A stretch of DNA of 30,399 bases from CAZKUR01 sp964556005 (GTDB lineage Bacteria; Bacteroidota; Ignavibacteria; Ignavibacteriales; Ignavibacteriaceae), in NCBI GenBank assembly GCA_964556005.1, contig CAZKUR010000049.1, positions 1 to 30,399 on the forward strand. Direction: 5' to 3'. Positions 8,211 to 16,272 of the stretch are shown here, piece by piece; within the stretch, counting starts at the first letter, position 1; each line of letters starts with the position of its first letter. Position numbers and translations under genes: made by a program. The notes below the pieces were generated by a model that searched no databases, was not told the DNA's origin, and saw nothing but the letters and a program-made list of their open reading frames with translations.

Positions 8211-9320
8211 TCAGCTATTTAAACGAACGGGCATCAAAAGCATCATCAGTTCTTCGCTTTCCGTAACTTTTGTCGGTTCGATAATGCAAGCTTTTGTCGG
8301 CGAGTGCAGTTTAAATATAATTTCCTCGTCTTCAACATGGGAAAGAATATCGTTAACATAATTTGTATTAAAGCCAATGTCCATCTGGTCGCCGTTATAG
8401 CTGCATGCTATATTTTCAAGTGCATTTGAACCGTGATCAATATCTTCAGCGGAAACGTTTAATTTATCTGCTGTAATAGAAAACTTTACCTGCTTGGTAT
8501 TGGATGAGGAGAACAGCATCATTCTTTTTACAGCCGAATGAAGTTCCGGTCTTTTAATCTTTAAAATGTTTTCATTCTCAATGGGAATTACGCTGTTATA
8601 TGAAGGATATTTTTCTCCGATCAGCCTCGTAATAAATTCTATATCTCCAATTCTATAAGACATGTTTGTCTTACTCAAATAAATATTTACATCCGTATCT
8701 CCCAAAAGTTTTGTCAAAACCGATATGGCTCTTTCAGGCACGATATATTGTTCTTCGTTATCCGTTTTAATTTTCTTGTTTATATATTTCACCAGCCTGT
8801 GACCGTCGGTTGCAACAAATCTTAATCCTTCGTTTGTAAACTCCAAAAGAGTACCCGTCATAGCGGGACGCATATCCTCTTTGCTCATTGCAAACGCAGT
8901 TAATTCAATAGCTTTTCTTAAATCATTACCGTTAATTGTAATTACTTTCTCTTGGGATACTGAAGGTATCTCAGGAAAATCTTCCGGCAAAGAAAAACCG
9001 ATATTATACTCACCGTTATCGGTAACCATTTTCAACTTGGAATTTGATTCCGTTGTGAAATTAATTTGTGTATCGTCCAAAGATCTTATAATGTCAAAAA
9101 GGAGCCTTGCCGGGATAACCATAGATATATTATCTTCAGCAGGAATATTTATGGATGATTTCAATGCAATTTCAAGATCGGTAGCCGAAACCGTTAAAGC
9201 TCCATCCTTAATTTCAAATAAAAAATTTTCCAAAATAGGCATCGGGGTACGCGAAGGAACTGCCGGAATTATTTTGGAAAGCAATTTTTCGAGGACTTTG
9301 CTGTTAACTTTAAATTCCAT
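8211..9320 (-). CDS. dnaN: DNA polymerase III sliding clamp (beta subunit)
   Basis: Beta sliding clamp (369 residues), a ring-shaped dimer of three-domain monomers that tethers polymerases to DNA. The N-terminal strand, the PARLLFDIIRSL segment and the C-terminal MLLMPVRLNS ending (clamp family usually ends MPVRL or MPMRL) identify it. A strong Shine-Dalgarno AAGGAG lies nine bases before the ATG, supporting this start. It is the first gene of the dnaN-recF-dciA-gyrB-mntA-hepT-gyrA run. dnaA, usually upstream, is not present; instead there is an AT-rich gap and then a lytic transglycosylase gene. Confidence 0.97.
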   Translation of the reverse strand: MEFKVNSKVLEKLLSKIIPAVPSRTPMPILENFLFEIKDGALTVSATDLEIALKSSINIPAEDNISMVIPARLLFDIIRSLDDTQINFTTESNSKLKMVTDNGEYNIGFSLPEDFPEIPSVSQEKVITINGNDLRKAIELTAFAMSKEDMRPAMTGTLLEFTNEGLRFVATDGHRLVKYINKKIKTDNEEQYIVPERAISVLTKLLGDTDVNIYLSKTNMSYRIGDIEFITRLIGEKYPSYNSVIPIENENILKIKRPELHSAVKRMMLFSSSNTKQVKFSITADKLNVSAEDIDHGSNALENIACSYNGDQMDIGFNTNYVNDILSHVEDEEIIFKLHSPTKACIIEPTKVTESEELMMLLMPVRLNS

Positions 9321-9687
9321 AAAAATTTCTCCTTTTAAATCGTAGAAAGATACTAAATAAAGGGCTGAATCTCAATGTAATGTGATGGTTTAAATACTGA
9401 TTTTTGTACATAAATAAGCAAAAAGAACAGATTTGAACCTCATATTTTCTTGAGATGTTTACAAGCTTATTATTAATTAAATATTCTCTTTTAAAATATA
9501 AATTGTTATAATAATTGTGTTAATATGTTAGCAACCGATTTCACAAAGTATTAAAAGCAGTTTCACGAATTTCATTTGTGTTGATAAAATAAAATAAAAA
9601 AAGTTTATTCAACATCGTGTTAGTAAATTAAAATTATTAACAATTTGTAATGAAGTTATTGACACCCTATTAACACACATGAATATT
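9321..9687. other. AT-rich intergenic region, candidate oriC and dnaN promoter region
   Basis: 367 bases with no ORF of note, lying where dnaA or the origin usually lies next to dnaN. Three sites within 90 bases differ by one base from the DnaA-box consensus TTATNCACA or its complement: TGTTGATAA (9579-9587), TTATTAACA (9634-9642) and TTATTGACA (9656-9664). A long A/T run sits at 9584-9604. None is a perfect box, and in such AT-rich DNA near matches arise by chance, so origin function is a hypothesis. The dnaN ribosome binding site lies at its left edge. Confidence 0.35.
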
Positions 9688-10632
9688 TTATTCTTTAATA
9701 ATTTTTATAAATCCTTTTTCCGGCATTTTCAATATATAAATTTTTTTATTTTTATTTGTTAAATTATTATCTCTAAGCCACGGGTTAAAATATTTGAGAG
9801 TTTTGTAGTTTATACCATAGTTTGCTGCATAGTCGGCAAAATCGCTGACCGGACTGCTTAGCTCTACGGTATAATATTTTAATGGCGGATACAAATCTTC
9901 CGGTTTTATATCATATCCATATCTATTCGGATGCAGAAAAATTTCTTCGGTTGCAATTATTCTTGCGATGTATCGAGAGGTTTCATCATTCAAAACAAGG
10001 TTGTAATAATTTTTTGATTTTTGTCTGTCTATTTGATTTTGCACACCATTGAATCCCATGTTAAAAGCGGCCCCTGCCATAGTCCAGCTTCCGAACTGAT
10101 TATAGGCATCTTGAAGATATTTGCAGGCTGCTTCGGTTGATTTTTCAACATTATATCTTTCATCCACTTCATCGTCGACTTCGAGTCCATATTTTTCTGC
10201 AGGGGCTTCCATAAACTGCCAGAAACCTGTTGCGCCTGCAGGAGATACAACATTCATTAAACCGCTTTCGATTACTGCGAGATATTTAAAATCATCGGGA
10301 ATATTATTTGCTTTTAAAATCGGTTCAATAACAGGGAACCAACGGTTGGCCCTTTTCATTGCAAGTATTGTTGCCGAATGAAAGTAAGTATTAACTACTA
10401 ATTCTCTGTCTATCCTTTCCTTCACTTCAATATTTTCCGTTGGAACCCGTTCACCGCAAAAAAACAAATCATCGGGAACAGCCGGTGATATTATATGATA
10501 ACCCTGAGGAAAATCTTTTTCATCTTCATCCGGGTTAGCTTTGAACGAAAGAACTCCTCCAATATAAAGAAGAGCAGATGCAGTCAAAAATCCAAATAAA
10601 AAGTTCAAAAACTTATTTTTCTTTGTGAGCAT
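9688..10632 (-). CDS. Membrane-anchored lytic murein transglycosylase (SLT family)
   Basis: A 314-residue periplasmic peptidoglycan-cleaving enzyme of the Slt/MltD type. Residues about 7-29 form one hydrophobic N-terminal segment (signal anchor or uncleaved signal). The SLT domain has the catalytic glutamate E122 in AVIESGL, then PAGATGFWQFM (131-141) and AAFNMG (188-193), the three marks of the family. The last 60 residues (VSDFADYAANYGINYKTLKYFNPWL) resemble a LysM-like wall-binding repeat. A GAGGA sits about seven bases before the ATG. It lies alone, 278 bases from the DUF2723 gene upstream. Confidence 0.9.
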   Translation of the reverse strand: MLTKKNKFLNFLFGFLTASALLYIGGVLSFKANPDEDEKDFPQGYHIISPAVPDDLFFCGERVPTENIEVKERIDRELVVNTYFHSATILAMKRANRWFPVIEPILKANNIPDDFKYLAVIESGLMNVVSPAGATGFWQFMEAPAEKYGLEVDDEVDERYNVEKSTEAACKYLQDAYNQFGSWTMAGAAFNMGFNGVQNQIDRQKSKNYYNLVLNDETSRYIARIIATEEIFLHPNRYGYDIKPEDLYPPLKYYTVELSSPVSDFADYAANYGINYKTLKYFNPWLRDNNLTNKNKKIYILKMPEKGFIKIIKE

Positions 10633-10850
10633 AACGATTCCTCATTTATAAGCTGTTTATTGCGGAATTATTGAGTTAGCAGGGAGACAGGGTACAAGTT
10701 AAATAAATTGTCTCATCAATTATTTGTATAAATAAAGAATAATTGACTAAAATACAATTTATAAAAGATGATAAAAATAAAATCAAAAGTAAAAAGTCAA
10801 AATTGTAATTGGGAATATTTTATAATTAAGCTGGGGGGATATTAATAAAG

Positions 10851-10893
10851 AAACATCCCAATTTGATCTTTAATAAATAAAATTGGGATGTTT
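10851..10893 (-). terminator. Rho-independent terminator after the DUF2723 gene
   Basis: Perfect 14-base inverted repeat: AAACATCCCAATTT (10851-10864) and AAATTGGGATGTTT (10880-10893), with a 15-base loop. Read on the minus strand the stem is followed by TTTCTTTATT. It begins 18 bases beyond the stop of the DUF2723 gene. Confidence 0.8.
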
Positions 10894-10910
10894 ATCAAAT
10901 GTTTAATTAA

Positions 10911-13793
10911 TTACTTTTTCAAACTATCCATTGCCTTCATTCTCTTGATATTTTCTATTTCACGTTTTATCTGCGGGTTTCCCGGAAAGATGGAATCCAG
11001 CTGATTTAAAATATCAATTGCTTTATCATATTCTTTCAACTTAATATAAAGGCTTTCAAGAATATTATATGAATTATAAGGAGATCTCATTTCATTTGGG
11101 TTATTGCTCATATTAGCTTCGGCCAAAGGTATAACGTCTCGAGCAACCTTATTAAATTCAGTTTTCGCACCTGCTTCATAATATATATTTCCAACCTCGT
11201 ATAAAAATCGGTAATCTATCGGGATATGCGAACGCGGAACTATTTTTTCCATCTGATTAAGAGTAGCAACGCAATCAGTGCTGTCATGTTTTGTTTCTAA
11301 GTAATAATCGGCAAATCTAAACATTATATTTCTATAGTTTTGGATAAGCCTTGTTTCTACATTATTAAAGAATATTGTGCTGTCATTTAATCCCCTAAAT
11401 TTGAATCTCGGATCATAATCTTTTGAATAAGAAGGATTAAGGTCGAAAAATTCTTTATGCATAATGGAATCGGCCACCATATCTGTAGATGTATTGTTTT
11501 TAACCGGGATAAGTCTTTGGGTAATTCCTTCCAACCTTAAATATTTATCAAGTCCGATCCATGAATCCGGGGAACATGTTGTTGCAAAATAAATAGGCCT
11601 TTTCCAATGATTTGCAGTAATAATATCTTTTACCGCAAGATCCTGTACTCTTATAGCTTTGATATCTCCAAATTGAAGGGTGTTCTTCATGGTGAAAGTA
11701 ATTTTTCCCGTTTTAAGAGTAGTGGAATCTTTAATATTAAATTCTTTTAAAACAGCACTTGGCACCGACAGTGACACTTGAGTAGTCTTCCATCTTATGG
11801 GTTCAAGCCGATGAATCTGTTCATCGCTAAGAGTAAACGGAACTTTTTCCGCTCCATATGGCGTTTCATTTTTCAATTGGAGAAGGTACCAATCTGTATT
11901 TGCAAGACTCAGGTTCACAATTCTAACGTCCGTTCGCACTCCTTCAACATCCTGCATATACCAGAGAGGGAATGTGTCGTTATCTCCCCCGGTAAAGAGA
12001 ATAGCATTAGGAGCACAACTTTGAAGCATGTCGTATGCTAAATCCCACGGGAGCCAGTTTCTCGAACGGTCGTGAGTAAAATAATTGACGGCATACATAC
12101 GAATAGGCACCAAAAGAAATAAAGCGCCAATTACCGTGTAAGCAATTGTTTTATTAAATGTATACTTTTTAAATAGCTGCCTTACATATTGAGCTCCCTC
12201 GCGAACTCCCAGAGCGATCCATATTCCGAAGACAAAAAACGCCCCGCAGTAGAAATAGTCTCTTTCTCTCGGCTGAGGCTGCTGCTGGTTTTGGTAGAAT
12301 GCGATCAAGTACCCCATAAAAATAAAAAGTATCAGATAGGCAATGGCCATTTTTTTATCTTTTTGAAAATGAAAGAACAGACCTAAAAGTCCGATCATAA
12401 ACGGTATAGCAAAATAGTCTTTCCAATTTACACCTGCATCCTGAACTGTAGATACTCTTCCTACAAAATTCCAAAGCAGGTACCTGTTGAACATATGATT
12501 GATTTGATAATTCCAGAGAAAATCCAGATCGCTTGAATAATTTGTATAAATACCCTGCTGGTTTGGTTCCTGTGAAAATCTTCTTTTAAGAATCGGAAAA
12601 TCGCCGTACTGTTCTCTATCTAAATAGTAAACCAGCTTTGAAAAATTGCTCGGATTATTTTCATCCATAGGGGTATCTTGGTTTGCGCGAAGGATTATCA
12701 TTGTATAGGTAGTATAACCAAGCATCGCCATAAGAAAAGAGGCAACTATTAGATGAACAAGTTCCTTTTTCTTTTTTGAAGCCCAGAATAAAAGGTAAAT
12801 TAGAACAGCAATCAAAATTATGAAAATTACTAAATTCGGAAGAGGATTAGGCCCGCCTATTTTTAAAAGCAAAGAAGGAAAAATCTTTACAATGCCGGGG
12901 TAAGCTACTCCAAGTACAACTCCGCCTATAATAATCGGTACATAAAAAGAACTTCTATTTAATATCTTTTTATAAAATATTCCCATGTAAATCAAAGAAA
13001 CGGCAATCATAATCCATGCAAATTTGGAATCGAATGCACCGTACTCATCGGGTGTTGGAGCCTGGCTGGCAGTTTGCGAAGCCCATAGCAGCATGGCTAT
13101 TACCGCTAAAATTAAAAAATGAATTAAGAAAAGTTTTGCTGAAGAAAAGTAAAGTTCATCGTCGACGACATACTTTCTCATAATTACAACCGAAACAAAT
13201 GTTAGTATCGCAAGGACGCTCATTAAATGTACGCCGGTTGCAATACCGATAATATAAGCCATCAGGATAATATATTTTTCATTACCATAATGTTCCCTGT
13301 TTTCATTCCACAGCATCATCAGCCATACAATCAACGAGAAAAGTAAAGTGCTTAATGCAAAATAATTTGATTCAACCGCATTAAACCAGAAAGTGTCGCA
13401 AAAAGCAAAAGCCAATGCTCCGATTGCTGCGGGTAAAAACGTAAACAATGCGTCGTGGACAGATGAGTATTGTTTTCCTCTATAATTTTCGATTATTTTT
13501 ATCACAATAAAATAAAGCAGCAAAACCGATAATGCGCTTGAAAAGACAGAGACAAGATTGATCCTGAAGCCAATATTTGCTCCGAATGGAATCATGGAAA
13601 ATATTCTGCCAAGGATTAACCAAAACGGTCCTCCCGGCGGATGGGGCACCATAAGCGAATATGAAGCTGCCGAAATTTCTCCCGGATCCCAGAGGGAAAC
13701 AGAAGGCTGAACGGTTCGTAAATAAGTGATTAGTGCGAATAAAAATACAACCCCGCCGATTATATAACGTAATTTTTTTGAGTCCATAACCAT
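10911..13793 (-). CDS. DUF2723 GT-C-like membrane protein with TPR-like tail
   Basis: A 960-residue DUF2723-family protein. The first roughly 580 residues hold about thirteen hydrophobic helices; the rest is soluble and probably periplasmic. The first loop carries the family motif WDPGE (D36, E39), in the place where GT-C glycosyltransferases keep catalytic acids, followed by HPPGGPFW. The end (about 860-950) has TPR-like helices (LKEYDKAIDILNQLDSIFPGNP). The eukaryotic relative TMEM260 is a protein O-mannosyltransferase, so a sugar transferase acting on exported proteins is the likeliest job, but donor and acceptor are not visible. Two in-frame ATGs, MVMDSKK, lie at the start and neither has a strong Shine-Dalgarno. 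Confidence 0.85.
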   Translation of the reverse strand: MVMDSKKLRYIIGGVVFLFALITYLRTVQPSVSLWDPGEISAASYSLMVPHPPGGPFWLILGRIFSMIPFGANIGFRINLVSVFSSALSVLLLYFIVIKIIENYRGKQYSSVHDALFTFLPAAIGALAFAFCDTFWFNAVESNYFALSTLLFSLIVWLMMLWNENREHYGNEKYIILMAYIIGIATGVHLMSVLAILTFVSVVIMRKYVVDDELYFSSAKLFLIHFLILAVIAMLLWASQTASQAPTPDEYGAFDSKFAWIMIAVSLIYMGIFYKKILNRSSFYVPIIIGGVVLGVAYPGIVKIFPSLLLKIGGPNPLPNLVIFIILIAVLIYLLFWASKKKKELVHLIVASFLMAMLGYTTYTMIILRANQDTPMDENNPSNFSKLVYYLDREQYGDFPILKRRFSQEPNQQGIYTNYSSDLDFLWNYQINHMFNRYLLWNFVGRVSTVQDAGVNWKDYFAIPFMIGLLGLFFHFQKDKKMAIAYLILFIFMGYLIAFYQNQQQPQPRERDYFYCGAFFVFGIWIALGVREGAQYVRQLFKKYTFNKTIAYTVIGALFLLVPIRMYAVNYFTHDRSRNWLPWDLAYDMLQSCAPNAILFTGGDNDTFPLWYMQDVEGVRTDVRIVNLSLANTDWYLLQLKNETPYGAEKVPFTLSDEQIHRLEPIRWKTTQVSLSVPSAVLKEFNIKDSTTLKTGKITFTMKNTLQFGDIKAIRVQDLAVKDIITANHWKRPIYFATTCSPDSWIGLDKYLRLEGITQRLIPVKNNTSTDMVADSIMHKEFFDLNPSYSKDYDPRFKFRGLNDSTIFFNNVETRLIQNYRNIMFRFADYYLETKHDSTDCVATLNQMEKIVPRSHIPIDYRFLYEVGNIYYEAGAKTEFNKVARDVIPLAEANMSNNPNEMRSPYNSYNILESLYIKLKEYDKAIDILNQLDSIFPGNPQIKREIENIKRMKAMDSLKK

Positions 13794-13909
13794 TTAAATT
13801 TTTAATAAGGAAAAATAAAACTATTTAGTCGTAATTTAAGGTTTCTATGTTCCTGTAAAAAATAATATTTCACGCACCATGTAAATTATAATGTATTATA
13901 AAAATAAAA

Positions 13910-13942
13910 AAGGCTAACCAAACTTTTTGTTTGATTAGCCTT
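13910..13942 (-). terminator. Rho-independent terminator of rpoD
   Basis: Arms AAGGCTAACCAAAC (13910-13923) and GTTTGATTAGCCTT (13929-13942) pair over 14 bases with one wobble and a TTTTT loop. The minus-strand read continues into TTTTTTATTTTTA. It lies 38 bases after the sigma-factor stop codon. Confidence 0.85.
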
Positions 13943-13979
13943 AAAGTAAGGAAATACATTAAACTATCATGATGAAAAT

Positions 13980-14837
13980 TTATCCTAAGTAGGCTTTTAA
14001 ATTTTTACTCTTAGCATTATGCCTTAAGTTTCTTATGGCCTTCTCTTTAATCTGCCTTACTCTTTCTCTTGTCAGGTTGAATCTCTCGCCGATTTCTTCA
14101 AGTGTAGCGGAACGTTCGCTGTTTATTCCGAAATAAAGCTTGATTACTTCCGCTTCTTTTTCGGATAAAGTTGAAAGAACATTTTCTACCTCGTTCTTCA
14201 GAGATTCCCTCATCAAGGTGGTATCCGGTGAAGGCTGCTCATCGTTAGGGATAACATCGATTAAGCTGTTTTTATCATCATCGCCTGAAAACGGCGCATC
14301 CATAGAAACATGCCTGCCGTAAAGCTGCATTGTCTCGGCAACTTCTTCCGGTTTCATATCAACTAAGCCGGCAAGTTCTTCGGCAGTGGGCTTTCTTTCA
14401 TATTCCTGCTCCAACTCCCTGTAAGCCTTACCAAGCTTGTTTAATGCACCAACACGGTTCAGCGGCAGCCTAACCATTCTCGACTGTTCGGCAATTGCCT
14501 GCATAATCGATTGTCGAATCCACCATACTGCATAAGAGATGAATTTAAACCCGCGGGTTTCATCAAATCTTTCCGCGGCTTTAATTAAGCCTAAGTTACC
14601 CTCGTTAATCAAATCACCCAGCGAAAGGCCCTGGTTTTGAAATTGTTTTGCAACACTAACAACGAATCTTAAATTGGCTTTGGTCAACGCTTCCAATGCG
14701 TGCCTGTCGCCCTTTTTTATTCTTTTTGCTAATTCTATCTCCTGTTCAGGAGTTATCAGATCGACTTTGCCGATCTCCTGTAAATATTGATCTAATGATT
14801 TGCTCTCGCGGTTCGTAAACTGCTTTGTTATTTTCAA
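13980..14837 (-). CDS. rpoD: Primary sigma factor RpoD/SigA (short Bacteroidota type)
   Basis: Housekeeping sigma-70 factor, 285 residues. Seen: region 1.2 (SLDQYLQEIGKVDLITPEQE), the region 2 core (NLRFVVSVAKQF, then GNLGLIKAAERFD and FKFISYAVWWIRQSI), region 3, and the region 4.2 helix-turn-helix (TLEEIGERFNLTRERVRQIKEKA). It lacks region 1.1 and the non-conserved insert, as is usual in Bacteroidota and Chlorobi; the opening ITKQFTNRES is typical of that group. The start is a TTG at 14837, chosen because AAGGAG lies eight bases upstream and no ATG or GTG with a ribosome site fits. It is followed by its own terminator. Confidence 0.96.
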   Translation of the reverse strand: MKITKQFTNRESKSLDQYLQEIGKVDLITPEQEIELAKRIKKGDRHALEALTKANLRFVVSVAKQFQNQGLSLGDLINEGNLGLIKAAERFDETRGFKFISYAVWWIRQSIMQAIAEQSRMVRLPLNRVGALNKLGKAYRELEQEYERKPTAEELAGLVDMKPEEVAETMQLYGRHVSMDAPFSGDDDKNSLIDVIPNDEQPSPDTTLMRESLKNEVENVLSTLSEKEAEVIKLYFGINSERSATLEEIGERFNLTRERVRQIKEKAIRNLRHNAKSKNLKAYLG

Positions 14838-15174
14838 TACAAATTCTCCTTGAAAATTTAAATATTTCTAAAAATTTTTTAAGAGCGCGACTAACCGGCT
14901 ATGAATGTTTATTCTAATGAGGTTTTTATTTGATCCAATTTTTTGAGGGTAATTTGTCATGGATAATTTAAAATAAACCATCGTCAATTATAATCAAAAA
15001 TATTTCCATATAATAGTCATCAATATCACTCTTTTCAACCAAAATCATAAAAATTTATAGTTCGTTAGCATTAGACGCTCAAATCGCGAAAAAGTATGAA
15101 AACAAGGTTTTAAAGTGCCTGTTCAATTTTATAAGTTTGTTTGTATCATAATTATTCAAAAATGAGAGAAAAAC
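14838..15174. other. Divergent intergenic region between rpoD and a nitroreductase gene
   Basis: 337 AT-rich bases without a convincing ORF or tRNA. It must carry the promoters of rpoD (minus) and the nitroreductase gene (plus). TANNTTTG-like -7 elements, as used by Bacteroidota RpoD, can be found on both strands (TAAGTTTG near 15134 on plus), but no well-spaced TTTG partner is evident, so no promoter is called. Confidence 0.4.
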
Positions 15175-15684
15175 ATGGATTTATTTGAAGCATTACTTGA
15201 GAGAAGAAGCATACGAAAATATACAAACAGTGAAATTCCTGCCGAAATGATAGAAAAAATGCTGAAAACTGCTATGTATGCACCTTCTGCAATGAATTTA
15301 CAACCATGGCATTTTGTGATCCTAAACAATAAAGAAAGTATACTTAATGCCTTCAAAGCAATACAACATGCTGAAATGTTAAAGCAGGCACAAACCGGGA
15401 TTTTAATTTGTGGGGATAGTGAAATTGAAAAAAACATAGAATATATAGTTCAAAATTGTTCTGCAGCAACTCAAAACATTTTATTAGCTGCTCATGGATT
15501 AGGATTGGGCGGAGTTTGGGTTGGAGTCTATCCCGATAAAGAATTAATAAAAAATGTGAAAGCAACCTTTATGCTGCCGGAGCATATAATTCCAATTTCT
15601 CTTGTATCGCTCGGTTTCCCGGATGAGAAAGTTCAAGCCGAAGACAGGTACAAAGTTGAAAAAATTCACTATAACAAATGGTAA
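15175..15684 (+). CDS. Nitroreductase-family FMN oxidoreductase
   Basis: A 169-residue nitroreductase-fold flavoprotein. Seen: the FMN-phosphate-binding start RRSIRKY (10-16), PSAMNLQPWHF (37-47) and the second flavin segment GLGLGGVWVGVYP (108-120). These short members are homodimers that reduce nitro compounds, quinones or flavins with NAD(P)H; the physiological substrate is not visible. There is no clear Shine-Dalgarno beyond GAGAGAAA. The AlaX-like gene follows 70 bases later on the same strand. Confidence 0.9.
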   Translation: MDLFEALLERRSIRKYTNSEIPAEMIEKMLKTAMYAPSAMNLQPWHFVILNNKESILNAFKAIQHAEMLKQAQTGILICGDSEIEKNIEYIVQNCSAATQNILLAAHGLGLGGVWVGVYPDKELIKNVKATFMLPEHIIPISLVSLGFPDEKVQAEDRYKVEKIHYNKW

Positions 15685-15754
15685 AATGTATTATTTTTGA
15701 TTCGATACAGTTTGCTTTAAGAGTTAAATATTTACACTGGGAAAAAGTAAATTT

Positions 15755-16207
15755 ATGAGCAAAGAATATGATCCCAGAATGCATTCGGCGGAACACATTC
15801 TTAATCAAACAATGGTAAGAATGTTCAGCCGTGGAAGGTCATTCAGCAACCACATCGAAAAGAAAAAATCAAAATGCGATTACCACTTCGACAGAAATCT
15901 CTCCGAAAACGAAATAAAAGAAATTGAGAAGAGAGTGAACGAAGTTATTAATAAAAATCTAATTGTAACAGAAGAATTTTTAGAACGAAGTGAAGCCGAA
16001 CCGTTATATAATCTGAAAAGACTTCCGGATGATTCCGGTGATACTGTAAGAATTATCCGTATCGGCGATTACGATGCATGTCCCTGCAGCGGCCAGCATA
16101 TAAAAAACACTAATGAAATAGGAAATTTTAAAATAATTTCAACTGATTTTAATGAGGGCGTTTTAAGAATACGGTTTAAGCTTGATTCACCTATTTTGCT
16201 TTCATAA
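15755..16207 (+). CDS. AlaX-like stand-alone tRNA editing domain protein
   Basis: A 150-residue protein with the second additional domain (SAD) of alanyl/threonyl-tRNA synthetases as a separate polypeptide. The four zinc ligands are present: HSAEH (H10, H14) and CSGQH (C111, H115). Free-standing AlaX proteins hydrolyse mischarged Ser- or Gly-tRNA(Ala) in trans. It lacks the N-terminal beta-barrel of larger AlaX forms and any synthetase core. The family is secure; the tRNA specificity is not. DPP IV follows 65 bases downstream, with no functional link evident. Confidence 0.85.
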   Translation: MSKEYDPRMHSAEHILNQTMVRMFSRGRSFSNHIEKKKSKCDYHFDRNLSENEIKEIEKRVNEVINKNLIVTEEFLERSEAEPLYNLKRLPDDSGDTVRIIRIGDYDACPCSGQHIKNTNEIGNFKIISTDFNEGVLRIRFKLDSPILLS

Positions 16208-16272
16208 TTACGTTGAAAAAAATTATAAAAAACTAATTAATTAAATAACATCACTAACCGGACATTGTTTTT

